A stretch of DNA of 64,000 bases. Origin: Paraburkholderia kururiensis JCM 10599 = LMG 19447 (GTDB taxonomy: Bacteria > Pseudomonadota > Gammaproteobacteria > Burkholderiales > Burkholderiaceae). Of the stretch, positions 9,229-19,043 are shown one piece after another (position 1 is the stretch's first letter; every line of letters begins with the position of its first letter). The notes beneath the pieces are model-generated. The model saw nothing but the letters and a program-made list of their open reading frames with translations, was not told the origin of the DNA and ran no database searches. The position numbers and the translations under genes were made by a program. The DNA lies in assembly GCF_003986935.1 (NCBI RefSeq), contig NZ_RJZE01000014.1, positions 124,001-188,000 of the forward strand, written 5' to 3'.

Positions 9229-9684
9229 ATGAGCATCATCGACATTTCCGAAGTGAAACCCGGTTCCCATGTCACGCTCCACTACCGGCTTTCGCTTGCC
9301 GATGGCGCTGACATCGTCAATACATTTGTGGACCGTCCCGCCACGCTGCTCATCGGTGCCGGACAAATTGCGCCGCCGCTGGAAGAAATTTTGCTGGGAC
9401 TGAAGGTGGGCCACCACTCGACCTTTCAGCTGCCAGCCGGCCAGGCGTTCGGCCAGCGCAATCCCGAGCTGGTGCAGCGCGTGTCGCTTGCCACGCTGCG
9501 CGAAAACGGCATGATCGGCGAGGATTTTTCTCCCGGCGATCTCGTCGAATTCAACGCGCCCGACGGCGGGCGCTACGCGGGCGTGCTGAAGGAGATTGGC
9601 GAAACCTCCGCGCTGTTCGACTTCAATCACCCGCTCGCCGGTGCGGCGGTGGCGTTTGAAGTCAAAATCATCGGAATCCTGTAA
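9229..9684 (+). CDS. fkpB: FKBP-type peptidyl-prolyl isomerase, SlpA/FkpB type
   Basis: A 151-residue cytoplasmic FKBP of the SlyD/SlpA type: VTLHYRLSLADG at the N-terminus, GAGQIAPPLEEILLGL in the middle, and an inserted-in-flap chaperone domain. It lacks the His-rich tail of SlyD, which fits SlpA. The ATG at 9229 was chosen over much longer in-frame extensions that antisense radC. ispH starts 4 bp after its stop, the typical fkpB-ispH operon. Confidence 0.92.
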   Translation: MSIIDISEVKPGSHVTLHYRLSLADGADIVNTFVDRPATLLIGAGQIAPPLEEILLGLKVGHHSTFQLPAGQAFGQRNPELVQRVSLATLRENGMIGEDFSPGDLVEFNAPDGGRYAGVLKEIGETSALFDFNHPLAGAAVAFEVKIIGIL

Positions 9685-9688
9685 ATAC

Positions 9689-10648
9689 ATGAGCACCACG
9701 GACACGACCCTGACCGACGCCGAAATCTTGCTGGCCCAGCCAAGAGGGTTCTGCGCGGGCGTCGATCGCGCGATCGAGATTGTCGAGCGTGCAATCCAGA
9801 TCCACGGCGCGCCGATCTACGTGCGCCACGAGATCGTTCACAACGCCTACGTCGTCGAAGATCTGCGCAAGAAGGGCGCGATCTTCGTTGAGCAGCTCGA
9901 CGAGGTGCCGGCCGGCAACACGGTGATCTTCAGTGCCCACGGGGTGTCGAAGGCCGTGCGTGCCGAAGCCGAAGCGCGCGGCTTGCGCGTCTACGACGCC
10001 ACGTGTCCGCTCGTGACGAAGGTGCACATCGAAGTGGCGAAGATGCGCCAGGAAGGCCTCGACGTGGTGATGATCGGCCACAAGGGGCACCCTGAGGTCG
10101 AAGGCACGATGGGGCAGGTGGGCGAAGGCATGTATCTGGTGGAGGACATCGAGGACGTCAAGGCACTTCCGTTGTCCGACGCCAGCCGGATCGCGTTTGT
10201 GACGCAAACCACGCTTTCCGTGGACGACGCTGCCGAGATCATCTCGGCGCTCAAGGCGAAGTACCCCGGCATTCGCGAGCCGAAAAAGCAGGACATCTGC
10301 TATGCCACGCAGAATCGCCAGGACGCGGTGAAGTTCATGGCGCCCCAGTGCGACGTCGTGATCGTGGTGGGCAGTCCCAACAGCTCGAACTCGAACCGCC
10401 TGCGCGAGGTGGCTGAAAAGCGCGGCGTGCCGGCGTACATGGTGGATTCGCCGGATCAGATCGATCCGGCCTGGCTTGCCGGCAAGCGTCGCATTGGCCT
10501 CACGGCCGGAGCGTCGGCGCCCGAGGCGTTGGCCCAGGCGGTGATCCGGCGTCTGAACCAGCTGGGCGTGCATAACGTTCGCGCGCTCGACGGGATCGAG
10601 GAAAGCATTGCGTTTCCCTTGCCGCGAGGGCTCGGTCAGCCGGCCTGA
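9689..10648 (+). CDS. ispH: 4-hydroxy-3-methylbut-2-enyl diphosphate reductase
   Basis: Last enzyme of the MEP isoprenoid pathway; it reduces HMBPP to IPP and DMAPP with a [4Fe-4S] cluster. 319 residues from the ATG at 9689. Cluster cysteines are visible in PRGFCAGVDRA and DATCPLVTKVH, and a third is likely the Cys near NSSNSNRL. The substrate motif HKGHPEVEGTMGQ is present. It lies 4 bp downstream of fkpB and is followed by a strong terminator. Confidence 0.97.
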   Translation: MSTTDTTLTDAEILLAQPRGFCAGVDRAIEIVERAIQIHGAPIYVRHEIVHNAYVVEDLRKKGAIFVEQLDEVPAGNTVIFSAHGVSKAVRAEAEARGLRVYDATCPLVTKVHIEVAKMRQEGLDVVMIGHKGHPEVEGTMGQVGEGMYLVEDIEDVKALPLSDASRIAFVTQTTLSVDDAAEIISALKAKYPGIREPKKQDICYATQNRQDAVKFMAPQCDVVIVVGSPNSSNSNRLREVAEKRGVPAYMVDSPDQIDPAWLAGKRRIGLTAGASAPEALAQAVIRRLNQLGVHNVRALDGIEESIAFPLPRGLGQPA

Positions 10649-10702
10649 GGCGAAGTTTCTCCTACCTATAAAGGGCGGTCCGCCATGGATTGCTCCCAAA
10701 CC

Positions 10703-10734
10703 AAAAAGCGCGCCTCTTCGGCGCGCTTTTTTGT
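10703..10734 (+). terminator. Rho-independent terminator after ispH
   Basis: AAAAAGCGCGCC-TCTTC-GGCGCGCTTTTTT: a GC-rich perfect stem and T-run 55 bp after the ispH stop. Confidence 0.9.
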
Positions 10735-11229
10735 TTGGGGCGCCGAGCGACGCGGCAGGCATTTAATAGGTGGCAGATCACTGGGAAAAGCGAGTGCGCC
10801 GGGTGTCACCAAGCCTTGCTTCTGACTCTGCTGCGCACGGGTCGCGGGCCCATAATATGATGCGTCCCTTATAAATAGCCGACATTCAACAGACCCCAAG
10901 CCGCTCGCCTCATGACGGTGCACATGCGGCGATGTGGCTCCCAAATGCTCCTCTTTCGGGCAGACGCCCGTTGCGCAAGGCTGTACGGCCGTCGCCGTGC
11001 AACGATTGATGTCAAAAGTCGGCAAATTCGGCGCAACTGGTGCGTAAAGAGAGGTTGCAACCAGGTTGCGACGATTGAGCGGTATAAGTCTCAAAAAGCG
11101 GTTGCAATGCAGGAAAACCCTGCGGGATCAGAATATTGCCCACCGCATAATTGGAGTTACAATGCGCGCGTTCTGAAGGCCTGGCGGTCTGTGGACAACG
11201 GATTTTGCAAGGCGCAGGAGACCTGTTTG
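10735..11229. other. Intergenic gap
   Basis: About 495 bp between the ispH terminator and the next likely start. An open frame in the plus direction crosses it but has no credible ribosome site or family sequence. It probably holds the promoter of the 11230 gene. Confidence 0.5.
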
Positions 11230-11856
11230 ATGCGAGTCGAGTTTGCTTACGCCGTGTCCATTGCGGCCGCAGTCGTGACGTTTGCGACGGGCCGCAACAA
11301 TAGTGATGACGTGGCGGGCAAGGGCGCAATGAGCGCAACCGCGGCGCCGGTAGACGGAATGACCGCTGGAACGACCGTTGTCGTACCCAGTCGCGCAGCG
11401 GCGCCGTTTCGCGATGGCGTCCATGAAGGCCCGGATAACGAAAGCAGTGCGCAAATGGCCGTTCGCGGCGTTGGCGCGCGCGATATCAGGATCGGTGGCC
11501 ACGGGGATCGGCTCATTCGGAATACACGCTTCGCCGCACTTCGTTTGTCGAGTGGCATACATGTTGCTGTGACTTCGTCCTCGCGCGCGGGCTTGCCGCA
11601 ATTGCAGACGGTGCGTCTGGCAGCGAACGATGCGGCGTCCGCAGAGCGGGCCATCCTCAGGAATACCACGAGCGTTCCGCGCGACACGGCAATGTTGCGC
11701 GAGACGAGTGCAGCCGTAGAGCAGATGGCCGCGCGTGTTGCCGTACCTTCGACCGCGCGTCTGGCGCATGACAGGGTGCGGACAGACAGCAGCGTCTTCG
11801 CGCTTGACGACTTCAAGGGCAGCGGTCAGGCCGTCCTCGGCGTCGCGAAGCTGTAA
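11230..11856 (+). CDS. Hypothetical protein, probably exported
   Basis: No family recognised. The ATG at 11230 is preceded by CAGGAGACCTGTTTG, a good ribosome site, which I prefer to starts up to 318 bp earlier in the same frame. The 208-residue product begins MRVEFAYAVSIAAAVVTFA, a possible signal segment or membrane anchor, then is rich in Ala, Arg, Thr and Ser with little predicted order. It ends near a Phe-Ala-Leu-Asp-Asp segment. A terminator hairpin lies 17 bp after the stop, which supports it being a real transcription unit. livH begins 217 bp downstream, so it takes the position where a liv substrate-binding gene might be expected, but it does not resemble one. Confidence 0.55.
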   Translation: MRVEFAYAVSIAAAVVTFATGRNNSDDVAGKGAMSATAAPVDGMTAGTTVVVPSRAAAPFRDGVHEGPDNESSAQMAVRGVGARDIRIGGHGDRLIRNTRFAALRLSSGIHVAVTSSSRAGLPQLQTVRLAANDAASAERAILRNTTSVPRDTAMLRETSAAVEQMAARVAVPSTARLAHDRVRTDSSVFALDDFKGSGQAVLGVAKL

Positions 11857-11872
11857 AGGATTTGTTGAACCG

Positions 11873-11905
11873 ACGGCACCGAACCATCGGACGGTGCCGT
11901 TTTTG
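11873..11905 (+). terminator. Rho-independent terminator
   Basis: ACGGCACCG ... CGGTGCCGT stem followed by TTTTT, between the hypothetical gene and livH. It indicates that livH has its own promoter. Confidence 0.8.
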
Positions 11906-12072
11906 CATCCGCCGGTCGCGGATCGCTGTTGCCGGCAACGCGTGTGCCGGTGGCGGGTTGGCCTCGACCGGTTTTTTTATCAGTACCCGAGAGTGCAGTT
12001 GCGGTTCCGTGACCCATCGCCCACCGGCGCATGAAGATCGCGAATCCGGTCGCACGGGCTAAGGAGTATTAA

Positions 12073-13023
12073 ATGGATATTTTCATCCAGCAGATCCTGA
12101 ACGGACTGGTGCTTGGTAGCGTCTACGCCATCATCGCACTGGGCTACACGATGGTTTACGGGATTCTGGGCATCATCAACTTCGCTCACGGCGATGTGCT
12201 GATGGTGGGGGCAATGGTCGCGCTGTCTGCGATCGGCGTGCTGCAGAATCACTTCCCGGGTCTCGGCAACGTGCCCACACTCATCATTGCGCTCGCTATT
12301 GCCGCAGTCGTATGCGCGGTCGTGGGCTACACCATCGAGCGCGTGGCCTACCGGCCGTTGCGCCGGGCGCCACGGCTAGCCCCGCTGATCACCGCCATCG
12401 GCGTCTCGATTCTCCTGCAGACCCTCGCGATGATGATCTGGTCGCGCAATCCCCTCGCTTTCCCGCAGTTGCTTCCCACCGATCCCATCAACGTGATCAA
12501 GGCCACGGACACCACGCCGGGCGCCGTGATCTCGATGACTGAAATCGTGATCATCGTGGTCGCCTTCCTCGTGATGGGCGGTCTGCTGCTGCTCGTGCAC
12601 AAGACCAAGCTGGGCCGCGCGATGCGCGCCATCGCCGAGAACCCCGGCGTCGCGAGTCTGATGGGCGTGAACCCGAACTTCGTGATTTCGGCGACCTTCA
12701 TGATCGGCTCGGCGCTCGCCGCTCTGGCCGGCGTGATGATCGCGTCCGAGTACGGCAACGCGCACTTCTATATGGGCTTCATCCCCGGCATGAAGGCCTT
12801 TACCGCAGCGGTGCTGGGCGGTATCGGCAACCTGACGGGCGCCATGGTCGGCGGCGTGGTGCTCGGTCTCATCGAGCAGTTGGGTGCGGGCTACATCGGC
12901 AATCTGACCGGTGGCGTGTTCGGCAGTAACTATCAGGACGTGTTCGCATTCATCGTGCTGATCGTGGTGCTCGTGTTCCGTCCGTCGGGTCTCCTCGGCG
13001 AGCGTGTTGCGGATCGTGCCTGA
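12073..13023 (+). CDS. livH: Branched-chain amino-acid ABC transporter permease LivH
   Basis: A 316-residue inner-membrane permease with about eight hydrophobic segments. The family motif NFAHGDVLMVGA is near residue 38 and the cytoplasmic coupling region near GRAMRAIAENP. The ATG at 12073 is preceded by AAGGAG. First gene of livHMGF, which imports leucine, isoleucine and valine using two permeases and two ATPases. No periplasmic binding protein gene (livJ/K) is adjacent, so the binding protein must be encoded elsewhere. Confidence 0.95.
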   Translation: MDIFIQQILNGLVLGSVYAIIALGYTMVYGILGIINFAHGDVLMVGAMVALSAIGVLQNHFPGLGNVPTLIIALAIAAVVCAVVGYTIERVAYRPLRRAPRLAPLITAIGVSILLQTLAMMIWSRNPLAFPQLLPTDPINVIKATDTTPGAVISMTEIVIIVVAFLVMGGLLLLVHKTKLGRAMRAIAENPGVASLMGVNPNFVISATFMIGSALAALAGVMIASEYGNAHFYMGFIPGMKAFTAAVLGGIGNLTGAMVGGVVLGLIEQLGAGYIGNLTGGVFGSNYQDVFAFIVLIVVLVFRPSGLLGERVADRA

Positions 13024-13047
13024 TCCGGGTTCTGAGGAGAGAAACAA

Positions 13048-14217
13048 ATGACTTCAATTCAACCGATCGAGCCGTCCACGACGCTCATCCCCGAGAAGAA
13101 CGCGACGAAGACCCTGCTGGTCGGCGTCGTCACCGCGGTACTCGTGATTGCAGCACCGATGATCATCGGCGCAGCCGGCGGCAACTACTGGGTGCGCGTG
13201 CTCGACTTCGCGATGCTGTACGTCATGCTCGCGCTGGGCCTGAACGTGGTGGTGGGCTTTGCAGGCCTGCTGGACCTCGGCTATATCGCTTTCTATGCCG
13301 TCGGCGCGTATACCGCGGCGCTGCTGTCGTCGCCGCACCTGACGACGCAGTTCGAATGGATCGCCCGTCTGGCGCCTGCCGGCCTGCACACACCGATCTG
13401 GCTCATCGTGCCGATTGCCATGGCGCTCGCCGCGATCTTCGGCATTCTGCTCGGTGCGCCGACGCTGCGTCTGCGAGGCGACTATCTCGCCATCGTGACG
13501 CTCGGTTTTGGTGAAATCGTGCGGATCTTCATGAACAACCTCGACCGTCCGGTGAACATCACCAACGGTCCACAGGGCATCACGGGTATCGATCCGGTGA
13601 AGGTCGGCGGCTTCAGTCTCCAGCAGACCCATACGTTTTTCGGCTTCTCGTTCCCATCCGTGTACATGTACTACTACCTGTTCGTGCTGTGCGCGCTGCT
13701 CGTGATCTGGGTGTGTACCCGGTTGCAGCACTCGCGTATTGGCCGTGCATGGGCCGCGATCCGCGAAGACGAAATTGCCGCCAAGGCGATGGGTATCAAC
13801 ACGCGTAACGTGAAGCTGCTCGCGTTCGCAATGGGCGCGTCGTTCGGCGGCCTTTCCGGCGCGATGTTCGGCGCGTTCCAGGGCTTCGTGTCGCCCGAGT
13901 CGTTCACGTTCTGGGAATCGGTCGTGGTGCTGGCCTGCGTGGTGCTGGGCGGTATGGGCCACATTCCGGGCGTGATTCTCGGCGCCGTGCTGCTCGCCGT
14001 GTTCCCCGAATTCCTGCGCTCGACCATGGGTCCGCTGCAGAACGCCGTGTTCGGCCACGAAATCGTCGATACCGAAGTGATCCGTCAGCTGCTGTACGGC
14101 CTCGCCATGGTGCTGATCATGCTGTACCGCTCGGAAGGCCTGTGGCCCGCGCCGAAGCACGAAGACAAGATCGCAAGACTGGCGAAGCGCAACGGCAAGA
14201 AGCCGGTGCGGGCATAA
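13048..14217 (+). CDS. livM: Branched-chain amino-acid ABC transporter permease LivM
   Basis: A 389-residue permease, second membrane subunit of the system. Hydrophobic segments run throughout; family signatures are GLNVVVGFAGLLDLGYIAF and the coupling segment GRAWAAIREDEIAA. It starts 24 bp after livH with a GAGGAGAG ribosome site. The C-terminus is cytosolic and basic. Confidence 0.95.
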   Translation: MTSIQPIEPSTTLIPEKNATKTLLVGVVTAVLVIAAPMIIGAAGGNYWVRVLDFAMLYVMLALGLNVVVGFAGLLDLGYIAFYAVGAYTAALLSSPHLTTQFEWIARLAPAGLHTPIWLIVPIAMALAAIFGILLGAPTLRLRGDYLAIVTLGFGEIVRIFMNNLDRPVNITNGPQGITGIDPVKVGGFSLQQTHTFFGFSFPSVYMYYYLFVLCALLVIWVCTRLQHSRIGRAWAAIREDEIAAKAMGINTRNVKLLAFAMGASFGGLSGAMFGAFQGFVSPESFTFWESVVVLACVVLGGMGHIPGVILGAVLLAVFPEFLRSTMGPLQNAVFGHEIVDTEVIRQLLYGLAMVLIMLYRSEGLWPAPKHEDKIARLAKRNGKKPVRA

Positions 14218-14278
14218 AGGCATGGGACCCGCGTAAGCGCTGGAACGTGAACGCGGGTCGACACAGGAGCACGACAAC

Positions 14279-15054
14279 ATGAGCAACAAGAGCATTCGAC
14301 TCTCGGTGAAGGGCGTCAACAAGCGCTTCGGCGGTCTGCAGGCGCTTTCCGACGTCGGCCTGCAGATCGAGGAAGGCCAGATCTACGGACTGATCGGCCC
14401 GAACGGGGCAGGCAAGACCACCTTCTTCAACGTGATTACGGGGCTGTACACGCCCGATTCGGGCGAGTTCAAGCTGGACGGCCAGACCTACACGCCGACC
14501 GCGGTTCACCAGGTGGCCCAGGCCGGTATCGCCCGGACGTTCCAGAACATTCGCCTGTTCGGCGGTATGACGGCGCTCGAGAACGTGATGGTGGGCCGCC
14601 ATGTGCGCACGAAGCACGGGCTGATCGGCGCCGTGCTGCAGACGCCGGCCGAGCGCAGGGAAGAGCGCGAGATCAAGGAGCGCGCCATCGAGCTGCTCGA
14701 GTACGTGGGTATCGCGCAGTACGCGGACTACACGTCGCGCAATCTCTCGTACGGCCACCAGCGGCGCCTCGAAATCGCGCGTGCGCTCGCGACCGATCCG
14801 AAGCTGCTTGCACTCGACGAACCGGCCGCAGGCATGAACGCGACGGAGAAGGTGGAACTCACGCGGCTGCTGGACAAGATCCGTTCGGACGGCAGGACGA
14901 TTCTGCTGATCGAACACGACGTGAAGCTGGTGATGGGCCTGTGTAACCGGATGACAGTGCTCGACTACGGCAAGGTGATCGCCGAGGGTCTGCCGCAAGA
15001 CGTGCAGAAGGACCCGAAGGTGATCGAGGCATATCTGGGCGCGGGGGTTCACTG

Positions 15055-15055
<1 letters not shown>
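14279..15055 (+). CDS. livG: Branched-chain amino-acid ABC transporter ATPase LivG
   Basis: A 258-residue ABC ATPase. Walker A GPNGAGKTT near residue 40, ABC signature LSYGHQ, Walker B LLALDEP and switch histidine LLIEHD are all intact. The extended region between Walker A and the signature is typical of LivG compared with LivF. The stop TGA shares its last base with the livF ATG. Confidence 0.96.
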
Positions 15056-15771
<716 letters not shown>

Positions 15772-15850
15772 TGGAGTAACGTGCGCTGACGGACCTGATG
15801 GCGTTGCCGTGAGCGATGCCATCGGCTGCAATAACCGTCGGTCAGAAGAC

Positions 15851-15888
15851 AAAGGCCGCATGCGTTTGCAAACGCATGCGGCCTTTTC
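15851..15888. terminator. Bidirectional terminator between livF and the GNAT gene
   Basis: AAAGGCCGCATGCGTTT-GC-AAACGCATGCGGCCTTTT: a 16-bp perfect stem with A and T runs on both sides, between the convergent livF and ypeA-like genes. It can serve both strands. Confidence 0.9.
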
Positions 15889-15962
15889 TATTGGCGCGAG
15901 CAATAGCGAGAGCGCCCGGATCGGAGCGACGCGAACTAAAGCCCCCGCCGTCCGCAGAAAGA

Positions 15963-16445
15963 CTAATCCGCCGTCTGGGTCACCACTCCAGCCTGCTGCG
16001 CCGACGCACCCAGCCGTTTGCCAAGGCTGATCACGGCGTCGCTGCCGTAGCCCAGTGCTTCGTAGAAGCGCAGTACGTCGGGCTTGCTTTCCAGCACCTG
16101 CAGATTCACCTTCGGACAACCCAGCGCCGCCAGTGCCTGTTCGGCATGCGCCACGAGCCGCGTGCCGATACCGTGCCGGCGCAGGTCCTTCGGAACCGCG
16201 AGCGAGTAGAGCCAACCGCGGTGTCCGTCGTAGCCGGCCATCACCGTGCCCGCGAGCCGCGCTTCGAGCGTCGCGACGAAGAACAGTTCGGGCTGCGTCG
16301 CGAGCTTGTTTGCGATGGACAGGCGCGGGTCGCGTTGCGGCCGGCTCGTGTCGCCATACTCGGGAAACGCCTGCTGCCACAGCGCAATCACGGCTTCTGT
16401 GTCCGCGACTTCGAAGCGGCGGATGACGAGCGTCGTGTCTGTCAT
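15963..16445 (-). CDS. ypeA: GNAT acetyltransferase, YpeA-like
   Basis: A 160-residue GCN5-related N-acetyltransferase. The acetyl-CoA loop RRHGIGTRL is near residue 90, and GTVMAGYDGHRGW, GCPKVNLQV and ALGYGSDAVISLGKRL match the YpeA subgroup. The natural substrate is not known. It begins 8 bp after the argD stop, so it is probably cotranscribed with argD. Confidence 0.88.
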   Translation of the reverse strand: MTDTTLVIRRFEVADTEAVIALWQQAFPEYGDTSRPQRDPRLSIANKLATQPELFFVATLEARLAGTVMAGYDGHRGWLYSLAVPKDLRRHGIGTRLVAHAEQALAALGCPKVNLQVLESKPDVLRFYEALGYGSDAVISLGKRLGASAQQAGVVTQTAD

Positions 16446-16453
16446 GGCGGCCT

Positions 16454-17638
16454 TTACAGCGAATCGAGTACCGAGCGCAGCATCGCCATCATCTGGTCGA
16501 TCTCTTCGATCGTCACGTTGAGCGCCGGCATGAAGCGCAGCAGATTCGGGCGCGCCGCGTTGAGCAGCAGGCCGTCGGGCTGCATGACGCGTGCCTTCTC
16601 GACGATCTGGTTGCCGATGTCCTTGCCCAGCAGCAGCGCACGCAGCAAGCCTTCGCCGCGCTCGCCTTCGAATCCGCGTTCGGCCGACAGTTCGAGCAGC
16701 TTCGCGCGCAGGTACTCGCCGCGGGCGCGCACGCCTTCGAGGAAGCCCGGCGCCACGAGTTGCGAGATCACCGAATGGCCCACTGCCGTCATCAGCGGAT
16801 TACCGTTGTACGTGCCGCCCTGGTCGCCGGCTTCGAACACGGCAATCTCTTTCTTCGAGAGCAGCGCCGCGAGCGGAACGCCACCGCCAATGCCCTTGCC
16901 GAGCGTCATGATGTCCGGTTCGACGCCGGAAAGTTCATAGGCGAACAACGTGCCCGCGCGGCCGCAGCCGCTTTGCACTTCATCGACGATCAGCAGGATG
17001 CCGTGCTTCTTCGTGAGCTCGCGCAGTTGCTGCATGAATTCGCGCGTAGCCGGAATCACGCCGCCTTCGCCCTGAATGGGTTCGAGCATCACGGCCACGG
17101 TCTTGTTGCCGATCAGCTTCTCGACGGACTCGATGTCGTTCAGCTCGGCTTTCGGGAAGCCCGGCACCTGGGGTGCGTAGATGGTGTCCCAACCCGCCTT
17201 GCCGCTCGCCGACATGGTGGCGAGCGTGCGGCCGTGGAAGCTGTGATTGAACGTGATGATCTCGTAGGCGCCGTCGCGGAATTTCTTGCCCCACTTGCGC
17301 GCGAGCTTGATGGCGCCTTCGTTGGCTTCCGCGCCGCTGTTGGCGAAGAAGACCTTGTCGAAGCAGCTGTGTTCGGTGAGCAGCGCGGCGAGTTTCGCCA
17401 TCGGCTCGTTATAGAAGGCCGGCGACGGATTGATCAACAGGCGCGCCTGCTTCTCGAGCGCTTCGATCATGCCGTCGTTGCAGTGGCCGAGGCTGTTCAC
17501 GGCCCAGCCCTGAATGAAGTCGAGGTATCGCTTGCCTTCGTTGTCGTAGATCCACGACCCCTTGCCATGCGTGAAAACGATTTCGGGCCGGTTGGTGATG
17601 TACATCAGCGACTCGATCGGGTACTCGGTGAATTTCAT
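16454..17638 (-). CDS. argD: Acetylornithine aminotransferase family protein
   Basis: PLP-dependent class III aminotransferase, 394 residues. FANSGAEANEGAIKLAR, the cofactor aspartate in VDEVQSGCGR and the Schiff-base lysine in LGKGIGGG are visible. ArgD converts N-acetylglutamate semialdehyde to N-acetylornithine in arginine synthesis and often also acts on succinyldiaminopimelate. The ATG at 17638 (MKFTEYPIES) matches the family's N-terminus better than a TTG 18 bp upstream. It forms an operon with the GNAT gene. A terminator just upstream separates it from the reductase gene. Confidence 0.93.
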   Translation of the reverse strand: MKFTEYPIESLMYITNRPEIVFTHGKGSWIYDNEGKRYLDFIQGWAVNSLGHCNDGMIEALEKQARLLINPSPAFYNEPMAKLAALLTEHSCFDKVFFANSGAEANEGAIKLARKWGKKFRDGAYEIITFNHSFHGRTLATMSASGKAGWDTIYAPQVPGFPKAELNDIESVEKLIGNKTVAVMLEPIQGEGGVIPATREFMQQLRELTKKHGILLIVDEVQSGCGRAGTLFAYELSGVEPDIMTLGKGIGGGVPLAALLSKKEIAVFEAGDQGGTYNGNPLMTAVGHSVISQLVAPGFLEGVRARGEYLRAKLLELSAERGFEGERGEGLLRALLLGKDIGNQIVEKARVMQPDGLLLNAARPNLLRFMPALNVTIEEIDQMMAMLRSVLDSL

Positions 17639-17685
17639 GGCGACAGGCTCCGGCAAGACGGGCTAGAAGGTTGAAAAAGGGAGCG

Positions 17686-17718
17686 GAAAAAACAAAAAGC
17701 CACGGAGGTCCGTGGCTT
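17686..17718 (-). terminator. Rho-independent terminator on the minus strand
   Basis: GCCACGGA-GG-TCCGTGGC stem; read on the minus strand it is followed by TTTTTGTTTTTT. It lies between the reductase gene and argD and ends transcripts from the former. The 227 bp between it and the reductase stop hold no convincing gene. Confidence 0.85.
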
Positions 17719-17945
17719 TCATGATTCGAACAGCTTGCGCGTGGTGCAGCGTGTAGCGCGCGAGTCCGTGACGTAGCCAGGCCCCCACTATGGGTGCAGA
17801 GCGCGGCGACGTCGGAGTTCGGACAGGATGCGGTTCATGCGCGAAAGAATACGACAACGCGAACGCCGGTGTAAACCATGAATTTCGCACGGCGGGCACT
17901 TTTTTGCGGCTTGGCCCGCCGTGTTCGATGCGCGGGAAAACGCGC

Positions 17946-18977
17946 TTAAACGGGGTTGGCCAGGTCGGCCGCGCTCGTGAACGAATCCGCGTAAAACTCA
18001 TCGGCCGGCAGCCCGTGGTGCTGCGTGAAGTCGCGCTGCGCCGATTCCACCATCACCGGTGCGCCGCACGCGTACACCTGGTAGCCCGACAAGTCTGGCA
18101 GGTCTTCGATGACGGCGCGATGAACGAAGCCCGTGCGCCCGGTCCAGCCGTCCGCCGCGTCGGGCTCCGAGAGCACCGGCACGAAACGGAAGTTGGGAAT
18201 GTCCTTCGCCCATTGCTCGGCCAGCTCCATCAGGTACAGGTCTTTGCGCTGGCGCGCGCCCCAGTAGAGCGTCATCGGGCGTCCGATGTTCTTGAACGCC
18301 GCATGCTCGACGATGGCCTTGATGGGCGCAAAGCCGGTGCCCGAGGCGAGCAGCACGATGGGCTTGTCCGATTCTTCGCGCAGGAAGAACGTGCCAAGCG
18401 GGGCCTCGAAGCGCAGGATGTCGCGCTCTTTCATGGCGCCGAACACGTGGTCGGTGAACTTGCCGCCGGGCATGTGGCGGATGTGCAACTCGATCGGGCC
18501 TTCCTCGTGCGGCGCCGTGGCCATCGAGTAGCTGCGACGCGAGCCGTCCTTCAGCACGAACTCCAGGTACTGGCCCGCGAGGTACTGCAGGCGCTCGTTC
18601 GCGGGCAACTGCAGCTTCAGTACGACGACGTCGTCGGCCTTGCGTTCGATCGACATCACACGGCACGGCAGTTTGCGCACTTGAATGTCGCCCACGCCGG
18701 CGACTTCGCGCACGTCGATTTCGAGGTCGGTCTGCGCGGTCGCGCAGCAGAAGAGCGCCATGCCGCGCGTGCGCTCGTCGTTGGAGAGCGCCGACGACGA
18801 ATGCGCGCCCTGTTCGATCTGCCCCGATACCACCGTGCCCTTGCACGAACCGCATGCGCCGTTCTTGCAGCCATAGGGCAGCCCGATGCCCTGACGCAGG
18901 GCTGCGGTGAGCACGGGCTCGTCGGGTTCCACCTGGAACTGACGGCCGCTTTGTTTGAGCGTTACATTGAATGCCAT
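17946..18977 (-). CDS. 2Fe-2S ferredoxin-type flavin oxidoreductase (CDP-6-deoxy-glucoseen reductase-like)
   Basis: A 343-residue electron-transfer protein with an N-terminal plant-type ferredoxin domain. Cluster cysteines are in GCKNGACGSC (about residues 36-45) with a fourth in LFCCA. Then come an FAD domain (RSYSMA) and an NAD(P)H domain (LLASGTGFAPIKAI). This layout is shared by AscD-like reductases and by reductase components of oxygenases. No sugar-biosynthesis or oxygenase gene is adjacent, so the partner is unknown. The ATG at 18977 was chosen because the ferredoxin fold begins immediately after it; the longer frame extends into the divergent SDR promoter. Confidence 0.88.
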   Translation of the reverse strand: MAFNVTLKQSGRQFQVEPDEPVLTAALRQGIGLPYGCKNGACGSCKGTVVSGQIEQGAHSSSALSNDERTRGMALFCCATAQTDLEIDVREVAGVGDIQVRKLPCRVMSIERKADDVVVLKLQLPANERLQYLAGQYLEFVLKDGSRRSYSMATAPHEEGPIELHIRHMPGGKFTDHVFGAMKERDILRFEAPLGTFFLREESDKPIVLLASGTGFAPIKAIVEHAAFKNIGRPMTLYWGARQRKDLYLMELAEQWAKDIPNFRFVPVLSEPDAADGWTGRTGFVHRAVIEDLPDLSGYQVYACGAPVMVESAQRDFTQHHGLPADEFYADSFTSAADLANPV

Positions 18978-19043
18978 ATACGAAGAGAACGAAGAGTCGG
19001 AAACCTGTGAGCGCCGCGCATGACGGCTAGAATTGCGTCCACC